From assembly GCA_964420605.1 (NCBI GenBank), contig CAYQUC010000001.1, positions 66,818 through 130,817 of the forward strand: a DNA stretch of 64,000 nt, written 5' to 3'. Source of the stretch: CAYQUC01 sp964420605. Lineage in GTDB: Bacteria; Pseudomonadota; Gammaproteobacteria; UBA6429; Thiohalophilaceae. The position numbers were made by a program, and so were the translations under genes. Positions 18,313 through 27,654 of the stretch are shown piece by piece. The notes beneath the pieces are model-generated. The model did not search any database and had not been told where the DNA came from. It worked only from the letters and a program-made list of their open reading frames with translations. Within the stretch, counting starts at the first letter, position 1. Each line of letters starts with the position of its first letter.

Positions 18313-18816
18313 AGTGGGTGAAAAAAATTAGACTTATTTTAGTTTATGACAATATTGAGGCGAAAATGATCAATTAGCGATGAGATCCATGTTAACACAC
18401 TATTTGTTGTATGTATTTTAATCGGTAACACGAAGAATTAACAATTTTAGTAGGTTTTCATATCTTTTGTGATGAATTGAGTAATAAAGCACAATAAAAC
18501 AATGGGTTAAGTATTAAGTATAGCTTAACACTCATGTTTTGTTTATACTTATAGCATCATTATGTGCAGTCTTATTGATCTCATTGAGATTTCAGGTAAA
18601 GATCTTTCCAGTTTAAGTTCACTGACTGTATATTTTAAATTTCTTAGTTCACACGGTCATGAATATAAAAGAAAAACTAAAGAAAATTGAATGTTGACCG
18701 TTTAATTACTGTAAGAATTATTACAAAGAATGGCGTGTGCAACAGAGTAATTTACAAGTATTAAGTATATAAATAACAGGAACCGGAAAAAGTAATTTTT
18801 CAATTTAAATAAGGAA
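18313..18816. promoter_or_regulatory. 504-bp intergenic control region upstream of the export operon
   Basis: No supported gene. It separates the divergent J-domain gene and the export lipoprotein, so it should hold promoters for both. A 14-bp sequence AAGTATTAAGTATA occurs twice in direct orientation, at 18509-18522 and 18756-18769. The first copy sits within an inverted repeat GTTAAG-N12-CTTAAC (18506-18529). No ops/JUMPStart element for RfaH was seen. I could not settle on -10/-35 boxes. Confidence 0.5.
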
Positions 18817-18828
18817 TTGGTGAGAAGA

Positions 18829-19461
18829 ATGATGTTTGGTAGAAACTTTTTATTTTTAATGCTTATTTTTAGTGCGGCATGTACCACAATGCCAAATGAA
18901 GTAAGGGATGGATTGGAGACAGATACATTAAGGATGCCAGCAAGTAATTTGGTTGCGGTTTACAAGATTGGTGTTGATGATGTAATTAAGGTTAATGTCT
19001 GGAAAAATCCTGAATTAACAATTGAAGTTCCTGTAAGACCTGATGGTATGATTTCTGTTCCCTTAATTGGTGATGTGAAAGCAGCTGGTTTATCGCCAGA
19101 AACGGTTTCAAAAAATATAAAATTAAAACTTAAGAAATTCCTTCGTGATCCATTAGTTGCGGTTATTTTGACACAATTAAATAGCCATGAGTATTTATCA
19201 CGAGTTAGAGTTACAGGAGCAGTTAGAACCCCAATCTCTCTGCCTTATCGTCAGGGTATGACTGTTTTGGATGCCGTATTAGCCGCTGGTGGCATTAATG
19301 ATTTTGCTTCAGCAGGTAGCACAAAACTATATCGTCGAGTTAATAATAAATCGAATGCAATTAATATAGATTTAGATAATATATTGAACGGTGGTAAATT
19401 AAGTACTAATTATATTTTAAAGCCTGGTGATATTATTACCGTTCCTGAAAGAATCTTCTAA
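18829..19461 (+). CDS. Polysaccharide export lipoprotein (Wza/EpsE-like)
   Basis: Outer-membrane lipoprotein forming the export channel for the polymer. A hydrophobic signal sequence ends in FSAAC, a relaxed lipobox with the lipid-bearing Cys near residue 18. Then come the Poly_export domain (YKIGVDDVIKVNVWKNPELT, about residues 46-65) and one SLBB-like domain (VRVTGAVRTPISLPY, about residues 128-142). At about 210 residues it is the short, single-SLBB form seen in exosortase-associated loci, not full-length Wza. Adjacent ATG codons at 18829 and 18832 both suit; TTG 18817 is too close to the upstream AAGGA. Confidence 0.9.
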   Translation: MMFGRNFLFLMLIFSAACTTMPNEVRDGLETDTLRMPASNLVAVYKIGVDDVIKVNVWKNPELTIEVPVRPDGMISVPLIGDVKAAGLSPETVSKNIKLKLKKFLRDPLVAVILTQLNSHEYLSRVRVTGAVRTPISLPYRQGMTVLDAVLAAGGINDFASAGSTKLYRRVNNKSNAINIDLDNILNGGKLSTNYILKPGDIITVPERIF

Positions 19462-19476
19462 AAGTAATTAAATACT

Positions 19477-21027
19477 ATGCATTTACCTTTTGATCAATTA
19501 TTAAAAATATTACTGCGAGAGTTAGCCTCGCATAAAATTAAGGTTGTCGTACTATTCTGTTTAATCAGTTTATTATTTCTTGGTGTTGGATTAATTTGGC
19601 CTAAAAAATATGTATCGTTTGCAACAATTGTTTCTGATAATCAAAATATTATCCAACCATTATTGGCTGGTGCAGCAGTTCCTACCAAAGTTGTTGATAA
19701 ATTAAGAATCTCTAAAGAAATTTTATTTAGCCAAAAAATAATGCATAAGTTGTTACTTGTAACTGGTTATATAACTAATGATACTGATCCAATTACAGAA
19801 GAGTTGATTTCTGAGCGAATTAAAAAAAATACTAAAGTTACTAAAGTAGGGAGAACATTAATTCGTATTACTTTTCAAGGTAGTGATCCCATTACTGTAT
19901 ATAACGTGACAAAAACATTTGTAGATCTATTTGTCGAAGAAGGTGAACAAGTACAAGCTAGAGAAAGCAAAGAAGCTTTTGTATTTATTGAAAAACAATT
20001 GCAAGAATATCATGTGAAATTAGTTGATGCCGAGAATAAGTTAAAAGATCTTCGTACTAAGAATTACGACGCAAGACCCGGAACGGAAACTGTAGTTAAT
20101 GAAGCGATTGCAGGGTATAGGCGTAAAATTAATGCTGCTCGATTAGAGTTACAAGAGGCTCTAATTAAACGAAAGTCACTTGAAGATCAATTATCCGGAG
20201 AAGCAGAAATAACGACATTGGCTACTAGAGATGGCCAGTTTAGAACTAGAATTTTAAATTTACAATCACAACTTGATACCTTACGCCTTAGTTATCATGA
20301 AGAACATCCTGATATTGTACGTACTAAACGACAAATTACGGATATTAAGCAAACTATTATAGAAGAAGAACAAGAAAAATTGAATGCCAAGAACGAGGCG
20401 AAAAGTAAAGGTGAACTATTTGTAGATGAAGGTGTCCTACTTAGCCCACTTTACCAGCAATTAAGAAGTGATTTATCATTAACAAAAACAAAGGTTTTAA
20501 CATTGCAAACTAGAATTTCAGCGACTAAGAAATTAATGGGCGAAGAATTTGAACGTTTAAAAAGAATTGGACAGACAGAAGCGACCCTAGCTGAACTTAC
20601 TCGAGATTATGAAGTTAATAGGGATATGTATACTAGCCTACAAACTCGTCGTGAAAAAGCAAATATTTCAATGAATCTAGGAAATGAAAATACTGGCCCT
20701 AGTTTCCGTGTTCAAGAACCAGCTAGATTACCTTTGGTTCCAAGTGGTATGAGGTTTATGCATTTCTTAATTACAGGTTTGTTACTTGGGGTGTTAATTC
20801 CACTTGGACTTGTTTACTCATTTGTATATTTTGATCCTAGAGTGAGAACTTATTCTCAAATTGAAATGAAATTAAATATTCCAGTTTTGGCCGTTATTCC
20901 CCATATATGTAATACTGCTGAGAATAATACTAAGGCTTTAACTAATAAATATTTGATATTAATTGTGTTACTAGTTGGAGCTGTTTATATATCCGTTACA
21001 ACTTTAAAAATTTTGAAGGTGCTTTAA
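19477..21027 (+). CDS. Polysaccharide chain-length determinant (Wzz/GumC-type)
   Basis: Inner-membrane co-polymerase that sets polymer length and connects to the export channel. It has a Wzz domain with a first membrane segment (about residues 22-42), a long periplasmic coiled-coil region (about residues 165-385), a PxxP-type segment PARLPLVPSG before the second membrane segment (about residues 430-452), and an unusual third hydrophobic segment at the extreme C-terminus (about residues 490-511). It lacks the fused tyrosine-kinase domain of Wzc; the following gene supplies a separate ATPase. It lies 15 bp after the export gene. Confidence 0.9.
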   Translation: MHLPFDQLLKILLRELASHKIKVVVLFCLISLLFLGVGLIWPKKYVSFATIVSDNQNIIQPLLAGAAVPTKVVDKLRISKEILFSQKIMHKLLLVTGYITNDTDPITEELISERIKKNTKVTKVGRTLIRITFQGSDPITVYNVTKTFVDLFVEEGEQVQARESKEAFVFIEKQLQEYHVKLVDAENKLKDLRTKNYDARPGTETVVNEAIAGYRRKINAARLELQEALIKRKSLEDQLSGEAEITTLATRDGQFRTRILNLQSQLDTLRLSYHEEHPDIVRTKRQITDIKQTIIEEEQEKLNAKNEAKSKGELFVDEGVLLSPLYQQLRSDLSLTKTKVLTLQTRISATKKLMGEEFERLKRIGQTEATLAELTRDYEVNRDMYTSLQTRREKANISMNLGNENTGPSFRVQEPARLPLVPSGMRFMHFLITGLLLGVLIPLGLVYSFVYFDPRVRTYSQIEMKLNIPVLAVIPHICNTAENNTKALTNKYLILIVLLVGAVYISVTTLKILKVL

Positions 21028-21028
21028 T

Positions 21029-21862
21029 ATGACTAACAAAAGAAAACCAGGGAAACGAAAAGAGTTTCGTAATTCAAAAAAAGAAACTCTTGATCTGGAT
21101 TTGTCAATTTCAGGGAAAAATAATTTTTTAACGAAAACTAATGACGATGTACGAAATGATGCGCTAGAGAAAATGGCCGATTCGACTCGTCAAATAGAAA
21201 ATATGAAAGAAATATTTTTGTTAGATGAAGATGAACTATCCAATAAGAAAATAATTAGTGCAAATATGGCTGATCATAAAGTACCTGATCGGTTTAGGAA
21301 GTTAAGAACTACATTATTAAACGTTAGTAAAAATAATAATTTTATGCTTATGGTTACTTCTGTATGTGAATCTGGTGGTGCAAGTGTTGTAGCAACTAAC
21401 TTGGCTGCAGCTTTTTCGTTTGATGATAGTAAAACGTCATTATTAATAGATTGCAATTTACGTAAGCCAAAACTTGATAAAATGTTTAATGTACACCCAG
21501 AAAAAGGATTGACTAACTATTTGGAAGATAAAGATACCAATGTTGATCAAATTATTACATCAACGGGTATTAAACGATTAAGGTTAATTACTGCTGGAAA
21601 AAATAAAGAATCAACTTCGGAATATTTTACCTCAGCACGAATGCATAGCTTGTTAAGTAAAATCCAAGAGCGTTATTCTGATAGGTATATTATTATTGAT
21701 GCACCTCCAATCGGTGAGTCACCTGATGCCGCTATTTTGTCAGAGTTATGTGACTTTGTACTTGCTGTAGTACCTTATGGGAAAGTTACAGCACCGTATA
21801 TTGAGAAATCATTAAAAGCGATTGATAAAAATAAGCTTGTTGGTGTTGTTTTTAATAATTAA
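21029..21862 (+). CDS. CpsD/CapB-like polysaccharide ATPase with degenerate P-loop
   Basis: Cytoplasmic partner of the chain-length protein, in the BY-kinase/MinD-like fold. Walker A' is recognisable (LLIDCNLRKPKLD, about residues 138-150) and Walker B is present (YIIIDAPPIGESPDAA). The Walker A position, however, reads SVCESGGASVVATN (residues 111-124), without the GKS/T lysine. The C-terminus stops right after the fold and has no tyrosine cluster. It is therefore more likely a regulatory or weakly nucleotide-binding relative than an autophosphorylating tyrosine kinase. A basic N-terminal extension of about 75 residues precedes the fold. Starts one base after the chain-length gene. Confidence 0.83.
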   Translation: MTNKRKPGKRKEFRNSKKETLDLDLSISGKNNFLTKTNDDVRNDALEKMADSTRQIENMKEIFLLDEDELSNKKIISANMADHKVPDRFRKLRTTLLNVSKNNNFMLMVTSVCESGGASVVATNLAAAFSFDDSKTSLLIDCNLRKPKLDKMFNVHPEKGLTNYLEDKDTNVDQIITSTGIKRLRLITAGKNKESTSEYFTSARMHSLLSKIQERYSDRYIIIDAPPIGESPDAAILSELCDFVLAVVPYGKVTAPYIEKSLKAIDKNKLVGVVFNN

Positions 21863-21888
21863 GTTCACACCTAAAAATAAATTATATT

Positions 21889-23211
21889 ATGCATTGTTGT
21901 CGATTACTTTATGTTAGTTTATCAGTATTAACGAGTTTAATGATTGTCAGTGATCTACATGCCTTCGAATCAAGTACTAATTATAGGATTGGCACTTCTT
22001 ATACTGATAATAGTTTGTTGGTTGAAAACAACAAAAAAAATGAATTATCTATTGATGCCTTGGTTGGATTTAGTGTTCTCGATAATTTGCCGAATTTAAA
22101 TTATAGTTTAATTTCGAATGTTAGACATACTAATTATACTAACAATACATTAGCTGATGTAACATACTATACGGTTATTGCTGATTTAGTTTGGGATATT
22201 GTACCAACTTCATTTTCGTGGCAGGTCAATAATAATTTATCAGTAAGAGAGATTAACCAGTTAAATCGCCCCTTACCTAATAACGTTCAACAAGTTAATA
22301 TTTTTAGCACTGGGCCCTCTTTTGTCTATAGAGTTAGTGCATTAAATCGAGTCCTACTTGACTATCGATATTCAGATATTAAATATGAAAAGAAAATTAT
22401 AGTAACAAATGTTGATAGTCAACGTGACGTTTATACTTTAGCGCTTGAGCATAGAATTTCAGAAAGAAGTAATATTTCATTAAATTTTGAAGATACGGCA
22501 GTTAAGTATCTTGATAAGACAACAAATAGTGATTTTACAGGTAAATCAATGTTTCTTACATATGATACTACAAAAGCACGGTCAATTATTAATGTATCAG
22601 CTGGTGTCAGTGAGGCCACGTTAGTGACAACTGGAAAGAAAATTAAAAGTGATTTTTATAATGCTCAGTGGGATTATCAAATTAATTTCAGTTCGATTTT
22701 CTCTGCACGATATTGGAAGGGATTAAGTGATCCTACGAATGATGTGCGTCTGTCAAACTTTTTAAATTCAGGAGTTGTTAATACCGCTGTACTGAATGAT
22801 ACGAGCATTTTTACTGTTGAGCGTATGTATTTGATATACAACCAAACTAAATCTAATTGGAAAACAATTTATACATTGTATGGTTTTGAACAAGATTATG
22901 ATCAGCTTCAACCTACTCAAACTACTCTCGGTGCAAGTATCGCATTTGATTATAACCTTTCTAGGTCACTTGTACTTACTAACAGACTATCGCAAATCAC
23001 ACGAAAAATACTATCAGCTAATGAATTAAGAAACTTAGATACATCATTAACTATTGGTACCCGTTACTATATATCAACAAATTTACAGTTTTTAACTCAA
23101 TATCAAAAAAATGATCGAACTAGTACGCAAACAGGTAGGTCATATGAAGAGAATGTTTTGTCTATAGGTTTAACTTATACAAATGCAAATTTAAGAGGTC
23201 GATTACAATAA
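21889..23211 (+). CDS. Outer-membrane beta-barrel protein of the polysaccharide locus
   Basis: Secreted protein with a signal peptide (about residues 1-25, ending near LHA) and then about 410 residues of alternating hydrophobic/polar strands rich in Tyr, Asn, Ser and Thr, with repeated turns, as in an outer-membrane barrel. It resembles the EpsL-like or PEP-CTERM-system-associated outer-membrane proteins found at this position in exosortase loci. The family role is unproven; a part in export or anchoring of the polymer is an inference from position. It ends 6 bp before a deacetylase gene. Confidence 0.75.
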   Translation: MHCCRLLYVSLSVLTSLMIVSDLHAFESSTNYRIGTSYTDNSLLVENNKKNELSIDALVGFSVLDNLPNLNYSLISNVRHTNYTNNTLADVTYYTVIADLVWDIVPTSFSWQVNNNLSVREINQLNRPLPNNVQQVNIFSTGPSFVYRVSALNRVLLDYRYSDIKYEKKIIVTNVDSQRDVYTLALEHRISERSNISLNFEDTAVKYLDKTTNSDFTGKSMFLTYDTTKARSIINVSAGVSEATLVTTGKKIKSDFYNAQWDYQINFSSIFSARYWKGLSDPTNDVRLSNFLNSGVVNTAVLNDTSIFTVERMYLIYNQTKSNWKTIYTLYGFEQDYDQLQPTQTTLGASIAFDYNLSRSLVLTNRLSQITRKILSANELRNLDTSLTIGTRYYISTNLQFLTQYQKNDRTSTQTGRSYEENVLSIGLTYTNANLRGRLQ

Positions 23212-23217
23212 GAACTC

Positions 23218-24150
23218 ATGAATAATTCTAAGGTTAATAATGTATATTTAACTATTACAATTGATACTGAATGTGATCATGATTCAAATTGGGTGCGTTC
23301 AAACCCTCTGACATTTAATTCTATAACGACAGGTATTCCTGATATATTACAACCAGCATTTAATAGTGTCGGTGCGATTCCAACCTATTTATTAACAGTA
23401 GAAGTGATGGAGAATGAGCAATCAGTATTCTCTTTACAGAATTTAAAAGGACGTTTTGAACTGGGAACTCATTTACATGCTGCCTTCATCGAGCCAGAAA
23501 AAAAATTCTATGAGTATGCCGGTGTTGATAGTCCAGATTTTCAATGTCAATATACAAAAGAAGTTGAGTTTAAAAAATTAGAAAATTTAACTAATTTATT
23601 TATAAATAAATTTGGTTATCGCCCAACAACTTTTCGTGCTGGACGGTATGGAGCCGGAATAAATACATTTGAATCCTTAGAAATATTAGGGTATACCGTT
23701 GACACTAGTGTCACGCCACATTTGTTATGGTCAGAACCAAAGGCAACAGTTGATTATCGAGAGGCACCTGAGCAACCTTATTTCCCAAAAAAAGGTTCGT
23801 TAATAGTTGTAGATGATGCAACGACTAAAGGCTTACTAGAGGTTCCTGTTACAGTAAAAAAACGAATGTTTCGAGGTCCGTCTTGGTTTCGACCTTGGTT
23901 TTCATCGGTAGATAAAATGAAAGAAATAGTTCAGTATCACATGGAACATTATTCCAATAATGAAATCTTAGTACTAAATATGATGTTTCACTCTATGGAA
24001 GTCATTCCGAAAGCATCACCATATCCTCGTTCTGATGCAGATGTTGAGTGTTTTATTGATGATATGATTAATATTTTAACTTGGTGCAAAAATGAAGGAA
24101 TAGAATTTTGTAATCTCAATAACTTATATTCTAAGTTTACTGAAAGCTGA
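23218..24150 (+). CDS. Divergent polysaccharide deacetylase-like protein (WbmS-like)
   Basis: Resembles the atypical CE4 branch that includes WbmS of O-antigen clusters. The usual TFDDG is replaced by TIDTEC (about residues 14-19), the histidine motif appears as ELGTHLHAAF (about residues 81-90), FRAGRYGAG (about residues 139-147) takes the place of the arginine motif, and a late MFHSMEV (about residues 259-265) could give the catalytic histidine. A deacetylase or related esterase activity is likely but not certain. No signal peptide is visible, so it would act in the cytoplasm on lipid-linked or nucleotide-linked sugar. Confidence 0.75.
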   Translation: MNNSKVNNVYLTITIDTECDHDSNWVRSNPLTFNSITTGIPDILQPAFNSVGAIPTYLLTVEVMENEQSVFSLQNLKGRFELGTHLHAAFIEPEKKFYEYAGVDSPDFQCQYTKEVEFKKLENLTNLFINKFGYRPTTFRAGRYGAGINTFESLEILGYTVDTSVTPHLLWSEPKATVDYREAPEQPYFPKKGSLIVVDDATTKGLLEVPVTVKKRMFRGPSWFRPWFSSVDKMKEIVQYHMEHYSNNEILVLNMMFHSMEVIPKASPYPRSDADVECFIDDMINILTWCKNEGIEFCNLNNLYSKFTES

Positions 24151-24177
24151 AAGAATGTATAACTTAATATTGTTACT

Positions 24178-25665
24178 ATGAAAACAGGTGATAAACTTAA
24201 AAAACTACTTGTACATGTTTCAAACTATTCTATTGGTAGTTTGCTGGTTACTTTTGCTGGTTTTATTTCTTTTCCAATTTTAACACGGTTGTTGTCCCAA
24301 GCTGATTATGGTTTATTGAGCTTAGTAGGGGCAACTTTAACGTTGTTGGTGGCACTTGGAAAGCTTGGTCTTCAAAATCCTATAATTCGATTTTATTCGG
24401 ATGCTGAATCAAATCGAGATGGTTGGAATTTGGATAAATATTATTCAACAATTATTTTGGGCATGGTAGTCATTGGCGTTGTAATTACTGTAGCTTGGTT
24501 AGTATTAGTTTATTTTGTTTCTGATAATATACTAGGAGATGAACAACTGCGGTTTTTATTTATACTGACTTCAGCATTAGTACTTATTCGAGTAATGGAT
24601 AGTGCTTTTTCTAATATTTATCGAGCCAAGCAAAAAAGTAAATTATTGAGCACTTACCGTGTTTATCGACGGTATGCTACATTACTGCTTGTGGTTATAA
24701 CATTATTTTATATTTCAAATAGTTTGTTTGGGTTGTATATAGCTACAATATTTGTCGAATTGATTTCAGTTTTCATTTTAGGGTTCATGTTACTTAAACA
24801 TCAATCCATTACTACAAATTCTTTTTCCCCTTTCTTATTAAAACAAATGTTGATTTTTGGAATACCGTTGGTAGGGCATGAGCTAGCTTGGGTCTTGCAT
24901 AATACCGGTGATCGATATTTAATTCAGTGGATGATGGGCTCTGAGCAATTAGGATCTTATGCGGCTGCTTATAATTTAAGCGATTATGTTCGTGTTATTG
25001 TCATTATGTCGCTATATCAAGCTTTACCACCTATATACTTAAAAATATGGTCGGATGAAGGAGAGAAAGCAACACGTCACTTTATCGAAAAATCATTACA
25101 CTTTTATATTATGGTTGCACTACCAATAGTTGCTGGGGTTTCAGTTGTTGGTCCAACATTATTGACAATTCTTGCCACAGAAAAATTTTCTTCTGGTGCT
25201 GTTATTATTCCTTATGTAATTGCTGGTATGGTAATCAATGGTAGTGCAGTGATGTTTGGTGCTGGACTTTATATTCACAAGCAAACTAAAATTCTCATGG
25301 TGTTAATGTTAGTTAGCGCAGTGTTTAATGTTTTGCTAAATATGGTATTAATTCCACGTTATGGTATAGAAGGTGCCGCTATAGCTACTTTAATTAGTTA
25401 TACCGGGTTTGCTATCAGTAATAAAATTGTATCTTCGCGGAAATTTTATATAGCAATTCCGTGGGTAACTGTCATTAAATTTGGTTTAGTGTCAATAATA
25501 ATGTATTTATTATTGATTCAAATTGATATTTATAATTCTTTCATTACTTTGATGATGCAGATTTTCTCAGGTGCGATATTTTATGCCATTATGGCCATTT
25601 TTCTTGATGCTACAGCAAGGGATATCGCAAGAAAAACGTTATCAAAAATGCGTGGGTTAATTTAA
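24178..25665 (+). CDS. Polysaccharide flippase (Wzx/MVF family)
   Basis: Inner-membrane flippase moving undecaprenyl-linked repeat units to the periplasm. It has about 12-14 hydrophobic helices over 495 residues and the typical family start VSNYSIGSLLVTFAGFISFP, then LTRLLSQADYGLLSL. The IPLVGHELAWVLHNTGDRYLI segment (about residues 235-256) is typical of the oligosaccharide flippase group. It starts 27 bp after the deacetylase-like gene and belongs to the same transcription unit. Substrate specificity cannot be read. Confidence 0.92.
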   Translation: MKTGDKLKKLLVHVSNYSIGSLLVTFAGFISFPILTRLLSQADYGLLSLVGATLTLLVALGKLGLQNPIIRFYSDAESNRDGWNLDKYYSTIILGMVVIGVVITVAWLVLVYFVSDNILGDEQLRFLFILTSALVLIRVMDSAFSNIYRAKQKSKLLSTYRVYRRYATLLLVVITLFYISNSLFGLYIATIFVELISVFILGFMLLKHQSITTNSFSPFLLKQMLIFGIPLVGHELAWVLHNTGDRYLIQWMMGSEQLGSYAAAYNLSDYVRVIVIMSLYQALPPIYLKIWSDEGEKATRHFIEKSLHFYIMVALPIVAGVSVVGPTLLTILATEKFSSGAVIIPYVIAGMVINGSAVMFGAGLYIHKQTKILMVLMLVSAVFNVLLNMVLIPRYGIEGAAIATLISYTGFAISNKIVSSRKFYIAIPWVTVIKFGLVSIIMYLLLIQIDIYNSFITLMMQIFSGAIFYAIMAIFLDATARDIARKTLSKMRGLI

Positions 25666-25732
25666 TGAATCAATATGAAATTAAAGTAAACGTATCTACA
25701 CTAAATGACTTTCTTAATACAGGAAGTGAACA

Positions 25733-26866
25733 ATGTTAAGTATTTATCTATTTTGGATTTCGGTAATATTTATTTTGTATACGTATTTTGGGTATCCCTT
25801 GATTATTTGGGGGTTGTCTATGAGTCGTGTAAAACCCCAAGTTGAAATTAAAACGGCTTATGATTGGCCTGACATTTCAGTTGTTATTCCTGTCTATAAT
25901 GAAATAAATAATATAAGTAAAAAAATAGATAATTTGTTATCAATTAATTATCCGATGGAAAGACTTAGAATAATTTTGGTTTCGGATGGCTCAGACGATG
26001 GAACTGTTGAGTTATATACCAACGACATAAGAATACATTTTATTTCATATGAAGAAAGGCAAGGGAAACCATCAGCGTTGAATGTAGCGCTAAAGACAGT
26101 TACAACAGACATTGTCATTTTTACTGATGTGAGACAAACTCTTGATGAGTACGCGTTTAAATTTTTGATTAAAAGTTTGCAACAACCCGGGGTTGGTGCA
26201 GTAAGTGGTGAACTGTGCCATCAAGCGTCTGAGACAAATATTGGACAAAATGTTGGTTTATATTGGCGGTATGAAAAATGGATTAGAAAATCAGAAAGTC
26301 GATTTTGGTCTACAGCTGGTGTTACTGGTGCGTTATATGCTATTTACACTAAAGATTATCATTGTCTCAGAAAAGAAACTTTATTGGATGATTTTGAAGT
26401 ACCCATGAATATTGTTAGGACGAATAAACGCGTGCTATTAGAGTCACAGGCAAAAATTTTTGATGTTTCCCAAGAAAATATGGCTGGGGAAAAAAATCGT
26501 AAAATTAGAACGTTAACAGGAAATTTTCAATCATTTCTGTGGAACAAGTGGCTGTTTAACCCATTTAAAAACCCCATTTTTTTTCAATTTTTGTCACATA
26601 AAGTATTTAGGTTAGTTGTGCCATACGCCATGTTAATTTCATTGCTAAGCTCTTTTACTGCAGTTGGATTATTATATTCCATACTATTTTGGTCTCAGGT
26701 TAGTTTTTATTTTGTTGGTGCTATGGGTATATTTTCTGACAAATTCAAAAAAAACAAACTCATTAGTGTGATAGTTGTTTTTATAGAACTTAATATATCT
26801 GCAGTTATAGCGTTAAAACAATTTTTAAATGGCAAGATTAGTGTTCGCTGGGATAAAATATCATGA
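25733..26866 (+). CDS. Family 2 glycosyltransferase, membrane-bound
   Basis: Processive-type or membrane-attached GT2 glycosyltransferase. It has an N-terminal membrane helix, a GT-A domain with SVVIPVYNE (about residues 49-57), VSDGSDDGT (about residues 83-91), a DxD-like TDVRQ (about residues 126-130), and RKIRTLTGN (about residues 257-265) in the region of the QxxRW-type motif. Two or more membrane helices close the protein. The last 4 bp overlap the start of the next gene (ATGA), which points to translational coupling. Confidence 0.9.
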   Translation: MLSIYLFWISVIFILYTYFGYPLIIWGLSMSRVKPQVEIKTAYDWPDISVVIPVYNEINNISKKIDNLLSINYPMERLRIILVSDGSDDGTVELYTNDIRIHFISYEERQGKPSALNVALKTVTTDIVIFTDVRQTLDEYAFKFLIKSLQQPGVGAVSGELCHQASETNIGQNVGLYWRYEKWIRKSESRFWSTAGVTGALYAIYTKDYHCLRKETLLDDFEVPMNIVRTNKRVLLESQAKIFDVSQENMAGEKNRKIRTLTGNFQSFLWNKWLFNPFKNPIFFQFLSHKVFRLVVPYAMLISLLSSFTAVGLLYSILFWSQVSFYFVGAMGIFSDKFKKNKLISVIVVFIELNISAVIALKQFLNGKISVRWDKIS

Positions 26867-27654
26867 CTATATCCGTTCTAATGTACCATGCACTTTATTC
26901 GGATGATTCTGAGTTAGCGGCTATTAGTGAAGAAGAACGCCCGTATGCTATATCCTGTAATATGTTTCAGAAACAGTTGGACCTGTTAATTAAAAATAGT
27001 ATTCCGGTATTAAATCCTGTCACATTTTCAATTTCATCTAACGTTGATGATAAACATGCAGTTTTGTTAACTTTTGATGACGGTCATGAAAGTTTTTATC
27101 GTCATGCTTTTCCAGAATTAAAAAAACGTAATATGCAGGCAATATTTTTCGTTACTTCAGATTTAATTAAACAACGGGATGATTTTTGTTCATGGCTGCA
27201 GTTAAAAGAAATGTCTGACAATGGTATGAGCATTCAATCTCATGGGAAAACCCATAAATTCATCTCTGATTTAGTATTAAGTGAGGCTATTAACGAATTG
27301 TCAGAATCAAAAAATGATATTGAGAAGGAGCTAAATGTCAGCGTGAATTCTATATCGTTTCCTGGCGGTAGATACACGCAGCGTGAAATTACTGAGGGTG
27401 TTGAATTGGGTTATAAATTATTTTTCACCTCTCGAGAAGGTGTGAATGATCAAATTAGCGGTTCAGGTTCATTTGTTATTAAACGTTTAGCCTTAAAAAA
27501 TACAACTAATTTAACAGATTATTTGAGTTTGTCAAAAGGAAATAATTTCTTAATAATAAAACGAATTACTATTTACCAAGTTAAACATCTAATTAAGAAA
27601 TTACTGGGTAATAGTTTATATCACATACTTTATAAAAGGGGGCAGTCTAATTGA
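26863..27654 (+). CDS. NodB-type polysaccharide deacetylase (CE4)
   Basis: CE4 deacetylase with intact metal motifs: LTFDDGH (about residues 67-73), an H-x3-H in SHGKTH (about residues 126-131) and SFPGGRY (about residues 164-170). It begins with VLMYHALYSDD, the usual first strand. No signal peptide is visible. It overlaps the GT2 gene by 4 bp at its start and the ligase gene by 4 bp at its end, so all three should be translated together. Probable role: removing N-acetyl groups from the polymer or a precursor. Confidence 0.9.
   Translation: MTISVLMYHALYSDDSELAAISEEERPYAISCNMFQKQLDLLIKNSIPVLNPVTFSISSNVDDKHAVLLTFDDGHESFYRHAFPELKKRNMQAIFFVTSDLIKQRDDFCSWLQLKEMSDNGMSIQSHGKTHKFISDLVLSEAINELSESKNDIEKELNVSVNSISFPGGRYTQREITEGVELGYKLFFTSREGVNDQISGSGSFVIKRLALKNTTNLTDYLSLSKGNNFLIIKRITIYQVKHLIKKLLGNSLYHILYKRGQSN

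Noticed and set aside
18313..18816. RfaH/ops (JUMPStart) element upstream of the export operon
   Set aside because: I looked for GGCGGTAG and similar sequences on the plus strand and found none.
18702..18887. Minus-strand reading frame spanning the start of the export lipoprotein gene
   Set aside because: Hydrophobic low-complexity composition, no ribosome binding site and it overlaps the signal-peptide region of a good gene.
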